From Calendula officinalis (taxonomy: Eukaryota; Streptophyta; Magnoliopsida; Asterales; Asteraceae), in the NCBI GenBank assembly GCA_963853835.1, contig OY970824.1, forward strand, positions 41,114,727 through 41,178,726: a stretch of 64,000 bases of DNA, read 5' to 3'. Made by a program: the position numbers and the translations under genes. Every line of letters starts with the position of its first letter. Position 1 is the stretch's first letter. The notes under the pieces are model-generated. The model made no database searches, was not told the origin of the DNA, and saw only the letters and a program-made list of their open reading frames with translations. Positions 25,944 to 38,762 of this stretch are shown here, in pieces.

Positions 25944-28851
25944 TCTTCAATATCCAAGATTGTGTGACAAAAGGTGCTATACTAAAACATTCATAACTTT
26001 CAGCTCGGGTGTCCGTTTCACGCCCACGAGTAACCAAAATAGCTGGTTCGTTCGTCACTGCCAAGAACAAGTTCGGCCGAACTCTTCACTGTTCCCGGCC
26101 AGAACTTCATTTTCGGCCCGAACTTCAACCTCGGCCCGAACTTCGACCTCGGCCCGAACTCCGACCTCGGCCCGAACTTCAACCTCGGCCCGAACATCAT
26201 CCTCGGCCCGAACACCGAACTTCGGCCCGAACATCCCACTTCGGCCCGAACACCACTTCGGCTCGAACATCCCTCTTCAGCCCGAACTCTTCAATATCCA
26301 AGATGGTGTGACAAAAGGTGCTATACTAAAACATTCATAACTTTCAGCTCGGGTGTCCGTTTCACGCCCACGAGTAACCAAAATAGCTGGTTCGTTCGTC
26401 ACTGCCAAGAACATGTTCGGCCCGAACTTTTCACTGTTCCCGGCCCGAACTTCAACCTCGGCCCGAACTTCGACCTCGGCCCGAACTCCGACCTCGGCCC
26501 GAACTTCAACCTCGGCCCGAACATCATCCTCGGCCCGAACACCGAACTTCGGCCCGAACACCACCACTTCGGCCCGAACATCCCACTTTGGCCTGAACAT
26601 CCCTCTTCGGCCCGAACTCTTCAATATCAAAATTGTGTGACAAAAGGTGCTATACTAAAACATTCATAACTTTCAGCTCGGGTGTCCGTTTCACGCCCAC
26701 GAGTAACCAAAATAGTTGGTTCGTTCGTCACTGCCAAGAACAAGTTCGGCCGAACTCTTCACTGTTCCCGGCCCGAACTTCATTTTCGGCCCGAACTTCA
26801 TTTTCGGTCCGAACTTCAACCTCGGCCCGAACTTCAACCTCGGCCCGAACTCCGACCTCGGCCCGAACTTCAACCTCGGCCCGAACATCATCCTCGGCCC
26901 GAACACCGAACTTCGGCCCGAACACCACTTCGGCCCGAACACCACTTCGGCCCGAACATCCCACTTCGGCCCGAACACCACTTCGGCCCGAACATCCCTC
27001 TTCGGCCCGAACCCTTCAATATCCAAGATGGTGTGACAAAAGGTGCTATACTAAAACATTCATAACTTTCAGCTCGGGTGTCCGTTTCACGCCCACGAGT
27101 AACCAAAATAACTGGTTCGTTCGTCACTGCCAAGAACAAGTTCGGCCGAACTCTTCACTGTTCCCGGCCCGAACTTCATTTTCGGCCCGAATTTCAACCT
27201 CGGCCCGAACTTCAACCTCGGCCCGAACTCCGACCTCGGCCCGAACTTCAACCTCGGCCCGAACATCATCTTCGGCCCGAACACCGAACCTCGGCCCGAA
27301 CACTACTTCGTCCCGAACACCATTTCGGCCCGAACATCCCACTTCGGCCCGAACACCACTTCGGCCCGAACACCACTTCGGCCCGAACATCCCTCTTCGG
27401 CCGAACTCTTCAATATCCAAGATTGTGTGACAAAAGGTGATATACTAAAATATTCATAACTTTCAGCTCGGGTGTCCGTTTCACGCCCACGAGTAACCAA
27501 AATAGCTGGTTCGTTCGTCACTGCCAAGAACAAGTTCGGCCGAACTCTTCACTGTTCCCGGCCCGAACTTCATTTTCGGCCCGAACTTCATTTTCGGCCC
27601 GAACTTCAACCTCGGCCCGAACTTCAACCTCGGCCCGAACTCCGACCTCGGCCCGAACTTCAACCTCGGCCCGAACATCATCCTCGGCCCGAACACCGAA
27701 CTTCAGCCCGAACATCCCACTTCGGCCCGAATATCCCACTTCGGCCCGAACACCACTTCGGCTCGAACATCCCTCTTCGGCCCGAACTCTTCAATATCCA
27801 AGATGGTGTGACAAAAGGTGCTATACTAAAACATTCATAACTTTCAGCTCGGGTGTCCGTTTCACGCCCACGAGTAACCAAAATAGCTGCTTCGTTCGTC
27901 ACTGCCAAGAACATGTTCGGCCCGAACTTTTCACTGTTCCCGGACCGAACTTCAACCTCGGCCCGAACTCCGACCTCGGCCCGAACTTCAACCTCGGCCC
28001 GAACATCATCCTCGGCCCGAACACCGAACTTCGGCCCGAACACCACTTCGGCCCGAACACCACTTCGGCCCGAACATCCCACTTCGGCCTGAACATCCCT
28101 CTTCGGCCCGAACGCTTCAATATCCAAGATTGTGTGACAAAAGGTGCTATACTAAAACATTCATAACTTTCAGCTCGGGTGTCCGTTTCACGCCCACGAG
28201 TAACCAAAATAGTTGGTTCGTTCGTCACTGCCAAGAACAAGTTCGGCCGAACTCTTCACTGTTCCCGGCCCGAACTTCATTTTCGGCCCGAACTTTATTT
28301 TCGGTCCGAATTTCAACCTCGGCCCGAACTTCAACCTCGGCCTGAACTCCGACCTCGGCCCGAACATCAACCTCGGCCCGAACACCGAACTTCGGCCCGA
28401 ACACCACTTCGGCCCGAACACCACTGCGGCCCGAACACCACTTCGGCCCGAACATCCCACTTCGGCCCGAACACCACTTCGGCCCGAACATCCCTCTTCG
28501 GCCCGAACTCTTCAATATCCAAGATGGTGTGATAAAAGGTGCTATACTAAAACATTCATAACTTTCAGCTCGGGTGTCCGTTTCACGTCCACGAGTAACC
28601 AAAATAGCTGGTTCGTTAGTCACTGCCAAGAAAAATTTCGGCCGAACTCTTCACTGTTCCCGGCCTGAACTTCATTTTCGGCCCGAACTTCAACCTCGGC
28701 CCGAACTCCGACCTCGGCCCGAACTTCAACCTCGGCCCGAACATCATCCTCGGCCCGAACACCGAACTTCGGCCCGAATACCATTTCGGCCCGAACACCA
28801 CTTCGGCCCGAACATCCCACTTCGGCCCGAACATCCCTCTTCGGCCCGAAC
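25944..28851 (+). repeat. HOR-IIb copy 1 (8 monomers, 2908 bases)
   Basis: Unit order A26009, B26353, A26682, A27078, A27472, B27853, A28179, A28574; lengths 344, 329, 396, 394, 381, 326, 395, 343. Diagnostic marks are ATATCAAAATTG (a shortened core start near 26627), ACCACCACTTCGG, CACTACTTCGTCCC and GAACGCTTCAATATCC. Copy 2 follows at offset 2908. Confidence 0.92.
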
Positions 28852-31760
28852 TCTTCAATATCCAAGATTGTGTGACAAAAGGTGCTATACTAAAACATTC
28901 ATAACTTTCAGCTCGGGTGTCCGTTTCACGCCCACGAGTAACCAAAATAGCTGGTTCGTTCGTCACTGCCAAGAACAAGTTCGGCCGAACTCTTCACTGT
29001 TCCCGGCCAGAACTTCATTTTCGGCCCGAACTTCAACCTCGGCCCGAACTTCGACCTCGGCCCGAACTCCGACCTCGGCCCGAACTTCAACCTCGGCCCG
29101 AACATCATCCTCGGCCCGAACACCGAACTTCGGCCCGAACATCCCACTTCGGCCCGAACACCACTTCGGCTCGAACATCCCTCTTCAGCCCGAACTCTTC
29201 AATATCCAAGATGGTGTGACAAAAGGTGCTATACTAAAACATTCATAACTTTCAGCTCGGGTGTCCGTTTCACGCCCACGAGTAACCAAAATAGCTGGTT
29301 CGTTCGTCACTGCCAAGAACATGTTCGGCCCGAACTTTTCACTGTTCCCGGCCCGAACTTCAACCTCGGCCCGAACTTCGACCTCGGCCCGAACTCCGAC
29401 CTCGGCCCGAACTTCAACCTCGGCCCGAACATCATCCTCGGCCCGAACACCGAACTTCGGCCCGAACACCACCACTTCGGCCCGAACATCCCACTTTGGC
29501 CTGAACATCCCTCTTCGGCCCGAACTCTTCAATATCCAAATTGTGTGACAAAAGGTGCTATACTAAAACATTCATAACTTTCAGCTCGGGTGTCCGTTTC
29601 ACGCCCACGAGTAACCAAAATAGTTGGTTCGTTCGTCACTGCCAAGAACAAGTTCGGCCGAACTCTTCACTGTTCCCGGCCCGAACTTCATTTTCGGCCC
29701 GAACTTCATTTTCGGTCCGAACTTCAACCTCGGCCCGAACTTCAACCTCGGCCCGAACTCCGACCTCGGCCCGAACTTCAACCTCGGCCCGAACATCATC
29801 CTCGGCCCGAACACCGAACTTCGGCCCGAACACCACTTCGGCCCGAACACCACTTCGGCCCGAACATCCCACTTCGGCCCGAACACCACTTCGGCCCGAA
29901 CATCCCTCTTCGGCCCGAACTCTTCAATATCCAAGATTGTGTGACAAAAGGTGCTATACTAAAACATTCATAACTTTCAGCTCGGGTGTCCGTTTCACGC
30001 CCACGAGTAACCAAAATAACTGGTTCGTTCGTCACTGCCAAGAACAAGTTCGGCCGAACTCTTCACTGTTCCCGGCCCGAACTTCATTTTCGGCCCGAAT
30101 TTCAACCTCGGCCCGAACTTCAACCTCGGCCCGAACTCCGACCTCGGCCCGAACTTCAACCTCGGCCCGAACATCATCCTCGGCCCGAACACCGAACCTC
30201 GGCCCGAACACTACTTCGTCCCGAACACCATTTCGGCCCGAACATCCCACTTCGGCCCGAACACCACTTCGGCCCGAACACCACTTCGGCCCGAACATCC
30301 CTCTTCGGCCCGAACTCTTCAATATCCAAGATTGTGTGACAAAAGGTGCTATACTAAAATATTCATAACTTTCAGCTCGGGTGTCCGTTTCACGCCCACG
30401 AGTAACCAAAATAGCTGGTTCGTTCGTCACTGCCAAGAACAAGTTCGGCCGAACTCTTCACTGTTCCCGGCCCGAACTTCATTTTCGGCCCGAACTTCAT
30501 TTTCGGCCCGAACTTCAACCTCGGCCCGAACTTCAACCTCGGCCCGAACTCCGACCTCGGCCCGAACTTCAACCTCGGCCCGAACATCATCCTCGGCCCG
30601 AACACCGAACTTCGGCCCGAACATCCCACTTCGGACCGAATATCCCACTTCGGCCCGAACACCACTTCGGCTCGAACATCCCTCTTCGGCCCGAACTCTT
30701 CAATATCCAAGATGGTGTGACAAAAGGTGCTATACTAAAACATTCATAACTTTCAGCTCGGGTGTCCGTTTCACGCCCACGAGTAACCAAAATAGCTGCT
30801 TCGTTCGTCACTGCCAAGAACATGTTCGGCCCGAACTTTTCACTGTTCCCGGACCGAACTTCAACCTCGGCCCGAACTCCGACCTCGGCCCGAACTTCAA
30901 CCTCGGCCCGAACATCATCCTCGGCCCGAACACCGAACTTCGGCCCGAACACCACTTCGGCCCGAACACCACTTCGGCCCGAACATCCCACTTCGGCCTG
31001 AACATCCCTCTTCGGCCCGAACGCTTCAATATCCAAGATTGTGTGACAAAAGGTGCTATACTAAAACATTCATAACTTTCAGCTCGGGTGTCCGTTTCAC
31101 GCCCACGAGTAACCAAAATAGTTGGTTCGTTCGTCACTGCCAAGAACAAGTTCGGCCGAACTCTTCACTGTTCCCGGCCCGAACTTCATTTTCGGCCCGA
31201 ACTTTATTTTCGGTCCGAATTTCAACCTCGGCCCGAACTTCAACCTCGGCCTGAACTCCGACCTCGGCCCGAACATCAACCTCGGCCCGAACACCGAACT
31301 TCGGCCCGAACACCACTTCGGCCCGAACACCACTGCGGCCCGAACACCACTTCGGCCCGAACATCCCACTTCGGCCCGAACACCACTTCGGCCCGAACAT
31401 CCCTCTTCGGCCCGAACTCTTCAATATCCAAGATGGTGTGACAAAAGGTGCTATACTAAAACATTCATAACTTTCAGCTCGGGTGTCCGTTTCACGCCCA
31501 CGAGTAACCAAAATAACTGGTTCGTTAGTCACTGCCAAGAACAATTTCGGCCGAACTCTTCACTGTTCCCGGCCTGAACTTCATTTTCGGCCCGAACTTC
31601 AACCTCGGCCCGAACTCCGACCTCGGCCCGAACTTCAACCTCGGCCCGAACATCATCCTCGGCCCGAACACCGAACTTCGGCCCGAATACCATTTCGGCC
31701 CGAACACCACTTCGGCCCGAACATCCCACTTCGGCCCGAACATCCCTCTTCGGCCCGAAC
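28852..31760 (+). repeat. HOR-IIb copy 2 (8 monomers, 2909 bases)
   Basis: Units anchored at 28917, 29261, 29590, 29986, 30381, 30762, 31088 and 31483, in the same order and almost the same lengths as copy 1. One C lost in copy 1 near 27402 (CTTCGGCCGAACTC) is present here, which shifts the offset from 2908 to 2909. The shortened core start reads ATATCCAAATTG. Confidence 0.92.
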
Positions 31761-34289
31761 TCTTCAATATCCAAGATTGTGTGACAAAAGGTGCTATACT
31801 AAAACATTCATAACTTTCAGCTCGGGTGTCCGTTTCACGCCCACGAGTAACCAAAATAGCTGGTTCGTTCGTCACTGCCAAGAACAAGTTCGGCCGAACT
31901 CTTCACTGTTCCCGGCCCGAACTTCATTTTCGGCCCGAACTTCATTTTCGGCCCGAACTTCAACCTCGGCCCGAACTTCAACCTCGGCCCGAATTCCGAC
32001 CTCGGCCCGAACTTCATCCTCGGCCCGAACATCATCCTCGGCCCGAACACCGAACTTCGGCCCGAACATCCCACTTCGGCCCGAACATCCCACTTCGGCC
32101 CGAACACCACTTCGGCTCGAACATCCCTCTTCAGCCCGAACTCTTCAATATCCAAGATGGTGTGACAAAAGGTGCTATACTAAAACATTCATAACTTTCA
32201 GCTCGGGTGTCCGTTTCACGCCCACGAGTAACCAAAATAGCTGGTTCGTTCGTCACTGCCAAGAACATGTTCGGCCCGAACTTTTCACTGTTCCCGGCCC
32301 GAACTCCGACCTCGGCCCGAACTCCGACCTCGGCCCGAACATCATCCTCGGCCCGAACATCATCCTCGGCCCGAACACCGAACTTCGGCCCGAACACCAC
32401 CACTTCGGCCCGAACATCCCACTTCGGCCTGAACATCCCTCTTCGGCCCGAACTCTTCAATATCCAAATTGTGTGACAAAAGGTGCTATACTAAAACATT
32501 CATAACTTTCAGCTCGGGTGTCCGTTTCACGCCCACGAGTAACCAAAATAGTTGGTTCGTTCGTCACTGCCAAGAACAAGTTCGGCCGAACTCTTCACTG
32601 TTCCCGGCCCGAACTTCATTTTCGGCCCGAACTTCATTTTCGGTCCGAACTTCAACCTCGGCCCGAACTCCAACCTCGGCCCGAACTCCGACCTCGGCCC
32701 GAACTTCAACCTCGGCCCGAACACCGAACCTCGGCCCGAACACTACTTCGTCCCGAACACCACTTCGGCCCGAACATCCCACTTCGGCCCGAACACCACT
32801 TCGGCCCGAACACCACTTCGGCCCGAACATCCCTCTTCGGCCCGAACTCTTCAATATCCAAGATTGTGTGACAAAAGGTGCTATACTAAAATATTCATAA
32901 CTTTCAGCTCGGGTGTCCGTTTCACGCCCACGAGTAACCAAAATAGCTGGTTCGTTCGTCACTGCCAAGAACAAGTTCGGCCGAACTCTTCACTGTTCCC
33001 GGCCCGAACTTCATTTTCGGCCCGAACTTCATTTTCGGCCCGAACTTCAACCTCGGCCCGAACTTCAACCTCGGCCCGAACTCCGACCTCGGCCCGAACT
33101 TCAACCTCGGCCCGAACATCATCCTCGGCCCGAACACCGAACTTCGGCCCGAACATCCCACTTCGGCCCGAATATCCCACTTCGGCCCGAACACCACTTC
33201 GGCTCGAACATCCCTCTTCGGCCCGAACTCTTCAATATCCAAGATGGTGTGACAAAAGGTGCTATACTAAAACATTCATAACTTTCAGCTCGGGTGTCCG
33301 TTTCACGCCCACGAGTAACCAAAATAGCTGCTTCGTTCGTCACTGCCAAGAACATGTTCGGCCCGAACTTTTCACTGTTCCCGGACCGAACTTCAACCTC
33401 GGCCCGAACTCCGACCTCGGCCCGAACTTCAACCTCGGCCCGAACATCATCCTCGGCCCGAACACCGAACTTCGGCCCGAACACCACTTCGGAACATCCC
33501 ACTTCGGCCTGAACATCCCTCTTCGGCCCGAACGCTTCAATATCCAAGATTGTGTGACAAAAGGTGCTATACTAAAACATTCATAACTTTCAGCTCGGGT
33601 GTCCGTTTCACGCCCACGAGTAACCAAAATAGTTGGTTCGTTCGTCACTGCCAAGAACAAGTTCGGCCGAACTCTTCACTGTTCCCGGCCCGAACTTCAT
33701 TTTCGGCCCGAACTTTATTTTCGGTCCGAATTTCAACCTCGGCCCGAACTTCAACCTCGGCCTGAACTCCGACCTCGGCCCGAACTTCAACCTCGGCCCG
33801 AACATCAACCTCGGCCCGAACACCGAACTTCGGCCCGAACACCACTTCGGCCCGAACACCACTTCGGCCCGAACACCACTTCGGCCCGAACATCCCACTT
33901 CGGCCCGAACACCACTTCGGCCCGAACATCCCTCTTCGGCCCGAACTCTTCAATATCCAAGATGGTGTGACAAAAGGTGCTATACTAAAACATTCATAAC
34001 TTTCAGCTCGGGTGTCCGTTTCACGCCCACGAGTAACCAAAATAGCTGGTTCGTTTGTCACTGCCAAGAACAATTTCGGCCGAACTCTTCACTGTTCCCG
34101 GCCTGAACTTCATTTTCGGCCCGAACTTCAACCTCGGCCCGAACTCCGACCTCGGCCCGAACTTCAACCTCGGCCCGAACATCATCCTCGGCCCGAACAC
34201 CGAACTTCGGCCCGAATACCATTTCGGCCCGAACACCACTTCGGCCCGAACATCCCACTTCGGCCCGAACATCCCTCTTCGGCCCGAAC
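31761..34289 (+). repeat. HOR-IIb copy 3, shortened to 7 monomers (2529 bases)
   Basis: Units anchored at 31826, 32207, 32518, 32913, 33294, 33599 and 34012. The unit at 32518 begins like the second A unit of copy 2 (29590: AATAGTTGG, double TTCATTTT) and ends like the third (29986: CACTACTTCGTCCC). One whole monomer has therefore been lost by joining inside the subrepeat tract, near 32.7 kb. The unit at 33294 has a further 21-base loss near 33490. Confidence 0.88.
33229..33533 (+). repeat. Shortest monomer (305 bases), with a 21-base deletion
   Basis: Compared with its HOR partner anchored at 30762 (326 bases), this unit reads CACTTCGGAACATCCCAC near 33490, where two ACCACTT subrepeats normally stand. 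The loss is 21 bases, which does not fit the 17/18/19-base step. It is one of the few length changes in the array outside the quantised series. Confidence 0.85.
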
Positions 34290-36921
34290 TCTTCAATATC
34301 CAAGATTGTGTGACAAAAGGTGCTATACTAAAACATTCATAACTTTCAGCTCGGGTGTCCGTTTCACGCCCACGAGTAACCAAAATAGCTGGTTCGTTCG
34401 TCACTGCCAAGAACAAGTTCGGCCGAACTCTTCACTGTTCCCGGCTCGAACTTCATTTTCGGCCCGAACTTCATTTTCGGCCCGAACTTCAACCTCGGCC
34501 CGAACTTCAACCTCGGCCCGAACTCCGACCTCGGCCCGAACTTCAACCTCGGCCCGAACATCATCCTCGGCCCGTACACCGAACTTCGGCCCGAACACCA
34601 CTTCGGCACGAACACCACTTCGGCCCGAACATCCCACTTCGGCCCGAACACCACTTCGGCCCGAACATCCCTCTTCGGCCCGAACTCTTCAATATCCAAG
34701 ATGGTGTGACAAAAGGTGCTATACTAAAACATTCATAACTTTCAGCTCGGGTGTCCGTTTCACGCCCACGAGTAACCAAAATAGATGGTTCGTTCGTCAC
34801 GGCCAAGAACAAGTTCGGCCCGAACTCTTCACTGTTCCCGTCCCGAACTTCATTTTCGGCCCGAACTTCAACCTCGGCCCGAACTTCAACCTCGGCCCGA
34901 ACTCCGACCTCGGCCCGAACATCATCCTCGGCCCGAACACCGAACTTCGGCCCGAACACCACTTCGGCCCGAACACCACTTCGGCCCGAACACCACTTCG
35001 GCGCGAACATCCCACTTCGGCCCGAACACCACTTCGGCCCGAACAACCCTCTTCGGCCCGAACTCTTCAATATCCAAGATTGTGTGACAAAAGGTGCTAT
35101 ACTAAAACATTCATAACTTTCAGCCCGGGTGTCCGTTTCACGCCCACGAGTAACCAAAATAGCTGGTTCGTTCGTCACTGCCAAGAACATGTTCGGTCCG
35201 AACTTTTCACTGTTCCCGGCCCGAACTTCAACCTCGGCCCGAACTCCGACCTCGGCCCGAACTTCAACCTCGGCCCGAACATCATCCTCGGCCCGAACAC
35301 CGAACTTCGGCCCGAACACCACTTCGGCCCGAACACCACTTCGGCCCGAACACCACTTCGGCCCGAACATCCCTCTTCGGCCCGAACTCTTCAATATCAA
35401 AGATTGTGTGATAAAAGGTGCTATACTAAAACATTCATAACTTTCAGCTCGGGTGTCCGTTTCACGCCCACGAGTAACCAAAATAGCTGGTTCGTTCGTC
35501 ACTGCCAAGAACAAGTTCGGCCGAACTCTTCACTGTTCCCGGCCCGAACTTCATTTTCGGCCCGAACTTCATTTTCGGCCCGAACTTCAACCTCGGCCCG
35601 AACTTCAACCTCGGCCCGAACTCCGACCTCGGCCCGAACTTCAACCTCGGCCCGAACATCATCCTCGGCCCGAACACCGAACTTCGGCCCGAACATCCCA
35701 CTTCGGCCCGAACATCCCACTTCGGCCCGAACACCACTTCGGCTCGAGCATCCCTCTTCGGCCCGAACTCTTCAATATCCAAGATGGTGTGACAAAAGGT
35801 GCTATACTAAAACATTCATAACTTTCAGCTCGGGTGTCCGTTTCACGCCCACGAGTAACCAAAATAGCTGGTTCGTTCGTCACTGCCAAGAACATGTTCG
35901 GCCCGAACTTTTCACTATTCCCGGCCCGAACTTCAACCTCGGCCCGAACTCCGACCTCGGCCCGAACTTCAACCTCGGCCCGAACATCATCCTCGGGCCG
36001 AACACCGAACTTCGGCCCGAACACCACTTCGGCCCGAACACCACTTCGGCCCGAACATCCCACTTCGGCCTGAACATCCCTCTTCGGCCCGAACTCTTCA
36101 ATATCCAAGATTGTGTGACAAAAGGTGCTATACAAAAACATTCATAACTTTCAGCTCGGGTGTCCATTTCACGCCCACGAGTAACCAAAATAGTTGGTTC
36201 GTTCGTCACTGCCAAGAACAAGTTCGGCCGAACTCTTCACTGTTCCCGGCCCGAACTTCATTTTCGGCCCGAACTTCATTTTCGGTCCGAACTTCAACCT
36301 CGGCCCGAACTTCAACCTCGGCCCGAACTCCGACCTCGGCCCGAACTTCAACCTCGGCCCGAACATCATCCTCGGCCCGAACACCGAACTTCGGCCCGAA
36401 CACCACTTCGGCCCGAACACCACTTCGGCCCGAACATCCCACTTCGGCCCGAACACCACTTCGGCCCGAACATCCCACTTCGGCCCGAACACCACTTCGG
36501 CCCGAACATCCCTCTTCGGCCCGAACTCTTCAATATCCAAGATGGTGTGACAAAAGGTGCTATACTAAAACGTTCATAACTTTCAGCTCGGGTGTCCGTT
36601 TCACGCCCACGAGTAACCAAAATAACTGGTTCGTTCGTCACTGCCAAGAACAAGTTCGGCCGAACTCTTCACTGTTCCCGGCCCGAACTTCACTTTCGGC
36701 CCGAATTTCAACCTCGGCCCGAACTTCAACCTCGGCCCGAACTCCGACCTCGGCCCGAACTTCAACCTCGGCCCGAACATCATCCTCGGCCCGAACACCG
36801 AACCTCGGCCCGAACACTACTTCGTCCCGAACACCACTTCGGCCCGAACATCCCACTTCGGCCCGAACACCACTTCGGCCCGAACACCACTTCGGCCCGA
36901 ACATCCCTCTTCGGCCCGAAC
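34290..36921 (+). repeat. Partial returns of segment II modules
   Basis: Units A34355, C34751, B35129, A35453, B35834, A36160 and A36592. The first three resemble 15519, 15915 and 16276 (offset 18836, then 18853) and also 24656, 25034 and 25395. The last three resemble 32207, 29590 and 29986 of HOR-IIb. This stretch looks like a mosaic of the two HOR families at the end of the segment. Confidence 0.8.
36095..36526 (+). repeat. Longest monomer (432 bases), extra 17+19 subrepeat pair
   Basis: The unit anchored at 36160 is like those at 26682 and 29590 (396 bases) but has one more ACCACTT plus ATCCCACTT pair, which adds 36 bases. The 17- and 19-base members were gained together, so the tract stays on the 18-base grid. 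Confidence 0.88.
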
Positions 36922-37300
36922 TCTTCAATATCCAAGATTGTGTGACAAAAGGAGCTATACTAAAATATTCATAACTTTCAGCTCGGGTGTCCGTTTCACG
37001 CCCACGAGTAACCAAAATAGCGGGTCCGTTCGTCACTGCCAAGAAAAAGTTCGGCTCGAACTCTTCACTGTTCCCGACCCGAACTTCATTTTCGGCCCGA
37101 ACTTCAACCTCGGCCCGAACTTCAACCTCGGCCCGAACTCCGACCTCGGCCCAAACTTCAACCTCGGCCCGAACATCATCCTCGGCCCGAACACCGAACT
37201 TCGGCCCGAACACCACTTCGGCCCGAACACCACTTCGGACCGAACATCCCACTTCGGCCCGAACACCACTTCGGCCCGAACATCCCTTTTCGGCCCGAAC

Positions 37301-38762
37301 TCTTCAATATCCAAGATTGTGTGACAAAAGGTGCTATACTAAAACATTCATAACTTTCAACTCGGGTGTCCGTTTCACGCCCATGAGTAACCAAAATAGC
37401 TGGTTCGTTCGTCACTGCCAATAACAAGTTCGGCCCGAACTCTTCACCGTTCCCGGCCCGAACTTCATTTTCGGCCCGAACTTCAACCTCGGCCCGAACT
37501 TCAACCTCGGCCCGAACTCCGACCTCGGCCCGAACTTCAACCTCGGCCCGAACATCATCCTCGGCCCGAACACCGAACTTCGGCCCGATCACCACTTCGG
37601 CCCGAACACCACTTCAGCCCGAACATCCCACTTCGGCCCGAACACCACTTCGGCCCGAACATCACTCTTCGGCCCGAACTCTTCAATATCCAAGATTGTG
37701 TGATAAAAGGTGCTATACTAAAACATTCATAACTTTCAGCTCGGGTGTCCGTTTCACGCCCACGAGTAACCAAAATAGTTGGTTCGTTCGTCACTGCCAA
37801 TGACAAGTTCGGCCCGAACTCTTCACTGTTCCCGGCCCGAACTTCGACCTCGGCTCGAACTCCGACCTCGGCCCGAACTTCAACCTCGGCCCGAACATCA
37901 TCCTCGGCCCGAACACCGAACTTCGGCCCGAACACTACTTCGGCCCGAACACCACTTCGGCCCGAACATCCAACTTCGGCCCGAACACCACTTCGGCCCG
38001 AACATCCCTCTTCGGCCCGAACTCTTCAATATCCAAGATTGTGTGACAAAAGGTGCTATACTAAAACATTCATAACTTTCAGCTCGGGTGTCCGTTTCAC
38101 GCCCACGAGTAACCAAAATAGCTGGTACGTTCGTCACTGCCAAGAACAAGTTCGGCCCGAACTCTTCACTGTTCCCGGCCCGAACTTCAACCTCGGCCCG
38201 AACTCCGACCTCGGCCCGAACTTCAACCTCGGCCCGAACATCGTCCTCGGCCCGAACATGGAACATCGGCCCAAACACCACTTCAACCCGAACACCACTT
38301 CGGCCCGAACATCCAACTTCGGCCCGAACACCACTTCGGCCCGAACATCCCTCTTCGGCCCGAACTCTTCAATATCCAAGATTGTGTGACAAAAGGTGCT
38401 ATACTAAAACATTCATAACTTTCAGCTCGGGTGTCCGTTTCACGCCCACGAGTAACCAAAATAGCTGGTTCGTTCGTCACTGCCAAGAACAAGTTCGGCC
38501 CGAACTCTTCACTGTTCCCGGCCCGAACTTCAACCTCGGCCCGAACTCCGACCTCGGCCCGAACTTCAACCTCGGCCCGAACTTCAACCTCGGCCCGAAC
38601 TCCGACCTCGGCCCAAACTTCAACCTCGGCCCGAACATCATCCTCGGCCCGAACACCGAACTTCGGCCCGAACACCACTTCGGCCCGAACACCACTTCGG
38701 ACCGAACATCCCACTTCGGCCCGAACACCACTTCGGCCCGAACATCCCTTTTCGGCCCGAAC
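37301..38762 (+). repeat. HOR-III copy 1 (E-F-G-H, 1462 bases)
   Basis: Units anchored at 37366, 37745, 38088 and 38431. It is 54 bases longer than the other copies because the fourth unit has three extra 18-base subrepeats (397 against 343 bases), including a second TTCAACCT to TCCGACCT run. Confidence 0.9.

Larger units (their letters stand above)
12550..36921 (+). repeat. Array segment II: A, B and C subfamilies in patterned order
   Basis: A units lack one C (AAGTTCGGCCGAACTC) and often carry one or more TTCATTTT subrepeats; many A units are followed by a core reading AAGATGGTGTGAC. B units read AACATGTTCGG and AACTTTTCAC. C units read CACGGCCAAG and CCCGTCCCGAAC. Anchors: 12615, 12994, 13372, 13733, 14058, 14454, 14780, 15177, 15519, 15915, 16276, 16583, 16945, 17270, 17595, 17956, 18265, 18590, 18986, 19312, 19708, 20087, 20483, 20809, 21171, 21496, 21821, 22182, 22491, 22816, 23212, 23538, 23934, 24330, 24656, 25034, 25395, 25702, 26009, 26353, 26682, 27078, 27472, 27853, 28179, 28574, 28917, 29261, 29590, 29986, 30381, 30762, 31088, 31483, 31826, 32207, 32518, 32913, 33294, 33599, 34012, 34355, 34751, 35129, 35453, 35834, 36160, 36592. 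Confidence 0.9.

Noticed and set aside
34012..36147. 711-codon open reading frame
   Set aside because: It covers six complete satellite units and changes core reading frame on the way, so no consistent protein repeat is encoded.
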